NCBI GenBank assembly: GCA_017431185.1
Contig: JAFRLP010000128.1
Coordinates: forward strand, 1-19,882
Length of the DNA: 19,882 bases
Reading direction: 5' to 3'
Origin: Victivallales bacterium
GTDB taxonomy: Bacteria > Verrucomicrobiota > Lentisphaeria > Oligosphaerales > Oligosphaeraceae
Shown: piece after piece, positions 15,699-19,882 of the stretch
Numbering within the stretch: position 1 is the stretch's first letter
Layout: each line of letters opens with the position of its first letter
Translations under genes and position numbers: made by a program
The notes under the pieces: generated by a model
Database searches by the model: none
Told to the model about the DNA's origin: nothing
What the model saw: the letters and a program-made list of their open reading frames with translations, nothing else

Positions 15699-16298
15699 TC
15701 ACTGCTCTGCCGCCACAGTGGCCAGAATGCGCAAGTCATCACGGGTGACGGTGGAGCGCTGCCGTCCGCCCTTGTCCATTGCCAGCAGACGGGTCAGTCT
15801 GCTCGACACTGCGGCAATCGGCAGCAAAAGGGGATGCAGTACCAGGCGGAAGAAGTTCAGCACACCCGCCATCTTCAAGGTGATGGCCTCGGAGTGGGCG
15901 CGCGCCAAAGCCTTGGGGACCAGTTCACAGCACAGCAGGCTGGCGGGCGTCACCAGCAGGGCGGTGATCATGCTCTCCCCGTCCGCCTCCATTCCGAATT
16001 TGGCAAAGATGCTTCCATACCATTCGCTGTTGAGAATGGCGATGGCGACAATGGAACTGAACAGCGTGGTGATGGTGACGGAGAGCAGGTTGGTGCCCAG
16101 CAGGACGGTGCCGAAGAAGGAGTCCGCATTGGAGAGCAGTTTTTCCGCAAGTCGCGCCTGGCGGTCTCCCTGTTCGGCCTGTTCATGCAGCCAGACGCGG
16201 TTGACGGAGGTGAAGGCGGTCTCCATGCAGGCGAACAGGCCCTGCAAGACGAGCAGTGCCAGAAGGACGACCAGGGTGACGACGACGAGCGCGCTCAT
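15699..16298 (-). CDS. CNNM/CorC-type protein 2, N-terminal membrane half (DUF21), ended by in-frame TGA
   Basis: This 199-residue DUF21 transmembrane domain has a hydrophobic first helix (ALVVVTLVVLLALLVLQGLF), the family motif around METAFTSVNR, a second hydrophobic pair (ITTLFSSIVAIAIL) and CCELVPKALA (123-132). It ends with DDLRILATVAAEQ, where relatives run on into the CBS domains. The TGA at 15701-15699 cuts it there. The ATG overlaps the stop of the upstream paralogue (ATGA) and is preceded by AGGAGG. The downstream half at 14976-15671 continues in the same frame. The protein would act in the inner membrane, probably in divalent-cation efflux or envelope stress, but the sequence does not fix the ion. 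Confidence 0.85.
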   Translation of the reverse strand: MSALVVVTLVVLLALLVLQGLFACMETAFTSVNRVWLHEQAEQGDRQARLAEKLLSNADSFFGTVLLGTNLLSVTITTLFSSIVAIAILNSEWYGSIFAKFGMEADGESMITALLVTPASLLCCELVPKALARAHSEAITLKMAGVLNFFRLVLHPLLLPIAAVSSRLTRLLAMDKGGRQRSTVTRDDLRILATVAAEQ

Positions 16299-17692
16299 GG
16301 TTCCTCCTCGCTGGGATTGGGCACGGGGGGCGGCTGCACCAGAACGCTCTTCACGAGTCGCCCGTCCATCTCCGCCACCTCCAGCCGTGTGCCATCCTCC
16401 AGAACCAGAAAGTCGCCCAGGGCGGGCATCCGCTCCAGCCGTTCCATCAGCATTCCCGCCAGGGTGTCGGCGTTGACCGAGGCGTTGGCGAAGGCGTTGC
16501 CGAAACGCTGTTCCAGAAGGCGCAGGCGGGTATGGGCGGGAAAAGTCTCGGACACGGGCGTCTTGCCAGGGGGGCGCCTCATGTTCTCCTCGCCCATTCG
16601 GCCCAGCAGTTCCATCGTCAAGTCCTTGGTGGTGACAATGCCGGCTGTTCCGCCATATTCGTCCAGCACCACGACAATGTTGCAGCCTTCGCGGCGCATG
16701 GTGACCAGCAGACGGTCGGCGGGGGCCGTCTTGGGGATGAATCTTGGCGGATGGACAGGCAGCCTCGACGGGGCGTGGGAGTCGAGTTGGGCACGGAAGG
16801 AGGACAGCGGCTGCTCCATTTCGGGGCGTCCCCGCCAGTATGGGTATTCGCCCAACGAGAGGACGCCCCAGATCTCATCCAGGTGTCCGCGGCAGACGGG
16901 ATACCAGGAGTGGTGGTTGCGCTTCATCTGCTCAAATGCCTGGCGCAGGGTAAGGGTGTCCTTCACTCCCTCGACGCCGGTGCGCGGAACCATCACCTCC
17001 CGCGCCGACAAGTCCCCCAGCTCGACCACGCCGCGCAGCACCCGCTGTTCGCGCTGGCTGGTCTGTGCGTCCTGGGTGGAGCCGGAGGCCGCGATGTTGG
17101 CGAGCAGTTCGTCCGTGGTCATGACATCCCACTCGTCAATGCGTTGTCCCATGAGCATCATCACGCCGTTGCTGGCCGTGCGCAGTATCCAGGTGGCTGG
17201 CGTGAGAAGCCGGCTGAGAAAGCCCAGCGGAAGAGCCACCTTTCTGGCCACGGAAGGCCCCAGCGCGTATGCCACGACCTTGGGGGTCTGTTCGCCGAAA
17301 ATCATCAGCAGAGGCGTGACGATGGCGATGTTGAGCACGTTCTGCGCCACGGAGGCGAGGTTCGCCACCTTTTCCGGAGAGGCGCCTGGCATGAGGCGCA
17401 TGACCGCGGCGGGAAACCACCCCGATTCCGGCTTGAAGAGGGTCAGGAGCAGACCGGCGAAGAAACTGGTCAGCAATACGTTGACCAGCGTGTTGCAGAT
17501 TAGGATGGTGCTCAGGAGATGCTGGGGCTTGCGAAGCAGTTCGCAGATTGTCCTTTCGGCCTTGGTGCCGTCGCTCATGCGCTTCAGTTCGGAGCGTGTC
17601 AGGGAGAACAAGGCGGTCTCCGCCCCCGAGAACGCCCCTGACAAGGCAAGCAGGATGGCGCTGCAGATTATGGTTCCGAGTAGGTCGCTCAC
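16295..17692 (-). CDS. CNNM/CorC-type membrane protein 1 (DUF21-CBS-CorC_HlyC), intact
   Basis: This full-length 465-residue member has DUF21 helices at 1-180, with FSGAETALFSL (21-31) and FGEQTPK (132-138). A CBS pair begins at REVMVPRTGVEGV (231) and ends at VVVLDEYGGTAGIVTTKDL (340-358). The C-terminal CorC_HlyC domain has NADTLAGMLMERLERMPALGD. The linker between the CBS motifs is long (about 290-325) and proline-rich. The family includes magnesium/cobalt exporters. The GTG at 17692 is chosen because it overlaps the stop of the peptidase gene (GTGA). An upstream in-frame ATG at 17776 would lie inside that gene and give a non-family N-terminus. It is followed, with a 4-base overlap, by its split paralogue. 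Confidence 0.92.
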   Translation of the reverse strand: MSDLLGTIICSAILLALSGAFSGAETALFSLTRSELKRMSDGTKAERTICELLRKPQHLLSTILICNTLVNVLLTSFFAGLLLTLFKPESGWFPAAVMRLMPGASPEKVANLASVAQNVLNIAIVTPLLMIFGEQTPKVVAYALGPSVARKVALPLGFLSRLLTPATWILRTASNGVMMLMGQRIDEWDVMTTDELLANIAASGSTQDAQTSQREQRVLRGVVELGDLSAREVMVPRTGVEGVKDTLTLRQAFEQMKRNHHSWYPVCRGHLDEIWGVLSLGEYPYWRGRPEMEQPLSSFRAQLDSHAPSRLPVHPPRFIPKTAPADRLLVTMRREGCNIVVVLDEYGGTAGIVTTKDLTMELLGRMGEENMRRPPGKTPVSETFPAHTRLRLLEQRFGNAFANASVNADTLAGMLMERLERMPALGDFLVLEDGTRLEVAEMDGRLVKSVLVQPPPVPNPSEEEP

Positions 17693-18774
17693 GCTTGACA
17701 AGGCTGGTCTTCCAGTTTTTTGGCCAGCAGGACGATGGCTTTCGTGTATTCGGCGACGCTGGTCCAGTCCAGCCACTCCGAGGCCATGTGCGCTCCGCCG
17801 CCGACCGTGCCGATGACTCCGACGGGGACTCCGTACTTCTTGAAATACACTGCGTCGGTCGCCCCGTGCATTTTGCTCATGACAACCTCGTGGTTGGTCG
17901 CCTCCTCAATGGATTTCTGAAGAAGCTTCAGGCAGCCATTGTCGGGGTCTGCCATCATGTAATCGCGGTGGTCAACGAACTCGTATTCCATTCCGCCCAT
18001 GTATTTTTCCACCATTGACATGATGCGCTGCCGTCCGTCATCGCCGACGTAGCGGAAATTGAGGCAAAGTGTGGCGGAGCCGGGAATCTGGTTGTGCGCC
18101 GGGGCTGCGGAGATCATGGTGGCCGCCATGGTGTCGCGCCAGGTGTCGGGCGGGGTGACTTTCGGCCAGGCATTGCGCAGCCGCACATAGGCGTCAATCA
18201 GGTGGTCCAGGGCGTTGTCGCACTCCCATGGGGTGGAGGAGTGCCCGCTTTTGCCCTTGGCCTTGATGTTGATGGACAGCAGCCCCTTTTCGGCGCAGAT
18301 GATGCTGTACGCCCCGCCATCCACCACGATGGACATTTTCAGGGGGCGGTAGCCGCGGTCCAGCACGATGGGCAGGGTATGCCCGCCTGTCTCCTCGTCA
18401 CAGCTCAGAATGGCCCCCAGTTTGGTTTTGCCAGTGTACTGGATGATGGCGTTGGCCACGGCGATGGCGTTGCCCTGGCAGTCGTGTACGCCGCGCCCGA
18501 GGACAACGTTGCCGTCCTCTTTCATCTCGCCTTGCTCTGGAAGGGAAAGCGGCACCACGTCCATGTGGGCGTTGATTAGCACGTCGCAGACCTTTCCGGG
18601 CGTGCGGGATGCGTAGAGAAGCCTGCGCCCGCCCGCCTCCTCGACAACCACATTGATTCCATTTTCCTCCAGGTATTCCCGCATCAAATCGGAAACGCGG
18701 TTGACGGCTGCGATGTCTGAGGTGACTGCCTTGCAGGCAACGGTTTTGCGCAACAGCTCCAAACTCTTGTCCAT
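17689..18774 (-). CDS. M20-family metallopeptidase (ArgE/DapE type)
   Basis: This 361-residue cytoplasmic di-zinc hydrolase is probably a peptidase or N-acyl-amino-acid deacylase. Metal and catalytic residues are in place: INAHMDVVP (H70, D72), bridging D98 in GRGVHDCQGN, SCDEETGG (E127, E128), VVDGG (D152) and GGGAHMASEW (H329). The dimerisation-domain motif GHSSTP is at 177-182. GRGVHDCQGN differs from the commoner GRGA-DMKG form, so the substrate cannot be named. The ATG at 18774 has GGAAGAG just upstream. The frame runs further up to 18840 without family-like sequence. It is the first gene of a likely operon with the two CNNM/CorC genes. Confidence 0.9.
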   Translation of the reverse strand: MDKSLELLRKTVACKAVTSDIAAVNRVSDLMREYLEENGINVVVEEAGGRRLLYASRTPGKVCDVLINAHMDVVPLSLPEQGEMKEDGNVVLGRGVHDCQGNAIAVANAIIQYTGKTKLGAILSCDEETGGHTLPIVLDRGYRPLKMSIVVDGGAYSIICAEKGLLSINIKAKGKSGHSSTPWECDNALDHLIDAYVRLRNAWPKVTPPDTWRDTMAATMISAAPAHNQIPGSATLCLNFRYVGDDGRQRIMSMVEKYMGGMEYEFVDHRDYMMADPDNGCLKLLQKSIEEATNHEVVMSKMHGATDAVYFKKYGVPVGVIGTVGGGAHMASEWLDWTSVAEYTKAIVLLAKKLEDQPCQA

Positions 18775-18811
18775 GTTCTCTTCCAGTGAAAAAATGTGCT
18801 CAGCTTGCAGG

Positions 18812-18848
18812 AAAAAAGCACCTGCATCGCCTTGCGGCAACGCAGGTG
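18812..18848 (-). terminator. Intrinsic terminator of the TIGR04073-type gene
   Basis: On the minus strand, CACCTGC (18848-18842) pairs with GCAGGTG (18825-18819), with a small inner GCC/GGC pairing. Six T residues follow at 18817-18812, after one intervening C. It lies about 30 bases past the stop at 18879 and separates that gene from the M20 peptidase operon. No clear promoter for the peptidase was found in 18775-18811. Confidence 0.8.
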
Positions 18849-18878
18849 TCTCTTGTTAAGTCATTTATGACTCACGAC

Positions 18879-19736
18879 TCAATATCGCTTCTGGAATTGG
18901 GGGCGTGACACCTTCCAAACGGAATTCTTGGTCTTCTGGATCGGATAGGCCGGCTCCAGAATGGGCTCCCACCCGAAGGGGAAGGTGACAAACTCCACCA
19001 CTCCGACCAGTTCGCGGACGAAGAACCGCCAGAGGCCGAGGCCGACGCCCTTGGTCACGCCCGCCATGTCGCCCTCCTCATCCGTGACCCGCAGAATGTT
19101 GGACGGCAGTTCCACGGCTCCGAAGAGGATGTTGGACAAGCCGCGCCCGAACTGGTCGGCGGGGCGCCTGGGGATGGATTTGTCCAGCGTCTGGTCGTCC
19201 TTGGATGGGTCATAGCCGACAATGCCGGCGAAGAAGTCTCCGATTTCAGGCAGGCTGATGTCAACGTAGAGATGGGCCAGCAGGGCAATCTCCAGGCGGA
19301 TGTCCCAGTCGGGGCGCGGGAAGGCGACGGCGGTCTCGGGCGGGGCGTTCCACTCTTTTCTCCAGCAGAGGAAGGCCAGGGAGCCGTTATACCCTTCATG
19401 GGTGTTGAAGATGGTGGTTTTCTCGAAGTAGTTGATCATCCAGAACGGCGGGATGAAATGCGGGAAGTCCACGCCGCGCTCCTGGGTGACGATGGCCCCC
19501 AGTTGGACGTATTTGGTGATCTGGAGGTCAACGCCGACGTCGGCTCCGCCGCCAATGCCGCAGCGGAAGAGGTCGAACAAGTCTGAAATGCGGTTCCAGA
19601 TGTACAGTTCACCCGAAACCAGGATTCTGTTCATGTCGAACAACTCATCCTCTTCTGCCTTGGCCACGGCTCCCGCCAACAGCGCGACCGCCAAGGTCAT
19701 GCGCAGGAATTGTCCCCAATTGCTCTTCTTTGTCAT
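18879..19736 (-). CDS. Secreted TIGR04073-family protein (exosortase-associated type)
   Basis: This 285-residue exported protein has a classic Sec signal (basic MTKKSNWGQFLR, hydrophobic TLAVALLAGAV, likely cleavage after AKA at 27). Residues about 193-264, from DQFGRGLSNILFGAVELPSN to VTFPFGWEPILEPAY, match the pattern of the TIGR04073 family. That family is found mainly in bacteria with exosortase-type sorting systems, and its function is unknown. The 165 residues before it (DLFDLFRCGIGGGADVGVD onward) look beta-rich and of unknown fold. No sorting motif or exosortase gene is seen here. The ATG at 19736 has GAGG six bases upstream; a TTG at 19748 is a weaker alternative. A clear intrinsic terminator follows. 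Confidence 0.75.
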   Translation of the reverse strand: MTKKSNWGQFLRMTLAVALLAGAVAKAEEDELFDMNRILVSGELYIWNRISDLFDLFRCGIGGGADVGVDLQITKYVQLGAIVTQERGVDFPHFIPPFWMINYFEKTTIFNTHEGYNGSLAFLCWRKEWNAPPETAVAFPRPDWDIRLEIALLAHLYVDISLPEIGDFFAGIVGYDPSKDDQTLDKSIPRRPADQFGRGLSNILFGAVELPSNILRVTDEEGDMAGVTKGVGLGLWRFFVRELVGVVEFVTFPFGWEPILEPAYPIQKTKNSVWKVSRPQFQKRY

Positions 19737-19804
19737 GTTGTTCCTCAACGTTTGTTATGGTTGAAACAGGTTGTTGTGCAGACACGTCAATTGTACAAGT
19801 AGGT

Positions 19805-19834
19805 AATATACCCTTCCACCCCCTGAAAAATCAA
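19805..19834 (-). promoter_or_regulatory. Probable promoter of the TIGR04073-type gene
   Basis: On the minus strand TTGATT (19834-19829) and TATATT (19810-19805) are 18 bases apart, about 70 bases upstream of the ATG. A-rich tracts on the minus strand (19844-19855 and 19868-19882) lie just upstream and could act as UP-element-like DNA. Nothing coding was recognised in 19737-19882. Confidence 0.5.
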
Positions 19835-19882
19835 GTGGATACGTCACTTTTTTTCGGATTGCCCCGCTTTTTTTTGTTTTTG

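Noticed and set aside
15660..15701. The in-frame TGA as a selenocysteine codon, or as a reassigned Trp or Gly codon.
   Set aside because: No SECIS-like hairpin is evident just after it, and the CNNM/CorC family has no selenocysteine members known to me. TGA is the normal stop of cobU, cobS, tlyA, galM, the M20 peptidase and CNNM 1 here.
15012..17816. A 934-codon open frame on the plus strand.
   Set aside because: It lies opposite the two CNNM/CorC genes and encodes low-complexity sequence rich in R, H and S without family features.
19832..19855. A possible plus-strand terminator (AAGTG...CACTT followed by T residues).
   Set aside because: The stem is only five AT-containing pairs and no plus-strand gene ends nearby. 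The A/T tracts are better explained as upstream promoter DNA of the minus-strand gene.

Overview
The window is a compact stretch of a GC-rich, Gram-negative-type bacterial chromosome. No rRNA, tRNA, CRISPR array or transposase was seen. The best taxonomic guess is the PVC group (Lentisphaerota, Kiritimatiellota or Verrucomicrobiota). This rests on a TIGR04073-type secreted protein (18879-19736), a large glycoside-hydrolase-like protein of a style common in those phyla (13042-14946), and a mosaic of housekeeping genes in an unusual order. TGA is used as an ordinary stop by several genes, so the genetic code is standard.

Layout. Positions 1-4423 (minus) hold a bacterial alpha-2-macroglobulin that runs off the left edge. 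It carries a membrane-anchor-like N-terminus and an intact CLEQ thioester motif. Divergent from it is a small phasin-like helical protein (4662-4979), followed by a terminator-like hairpin and folC (5062-6294). The folC stop codon lies inside a two-copy palindromic repeat. Next comes a plus-strand cobalamin nucleotide-loop cluster, cobC-cobU-cobT-cobS (6432-9481). These genes activate the aminocobinamide, make alpha-ribazole phosphate and join the two. A perfect 14-bp hairpin separates cobT from cobS.

The cobS 3' end is overlapped by 228 bp, on the opposite strand, by tlyA (9254-10210, minus). tlyA overlaps and follows galM (10194-11228, minus). A 212-bp intergenic region with good sigma70-like promoters on both strands separates galM from a comM/yifB-type AAA ATPase gene (11441-12985, plus).

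The right third is all on the minus strand. A TIGR04073-family secreted protein (18879-19736) ends at a clear intrinsic terminator. A probable operon then follows: M20 metallopeptidase, CNNM/CorC-type membrane protein 1, CNNM/CorC-type membrane protein 2, and the glycoside-hydrolase-like gene. The junctions are 4-base stop/start overlaps, then a 29-base gap before the last gene. The second CNNM/CorC gene is cut by one in-frame TGA between its membrane domain and its CBS domains.

The main points of interest are this TGA-split CorC gene, the cobS/tlyA antisense overlap in which TlyA gains a disordered tail, the folC-end palindromic repeats, the cobT-cobS hairpin, and the uncharacterised glycoside-hydrolase-like and TIGR04073 proteins. 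No clearly new multi-gene system was recognised.
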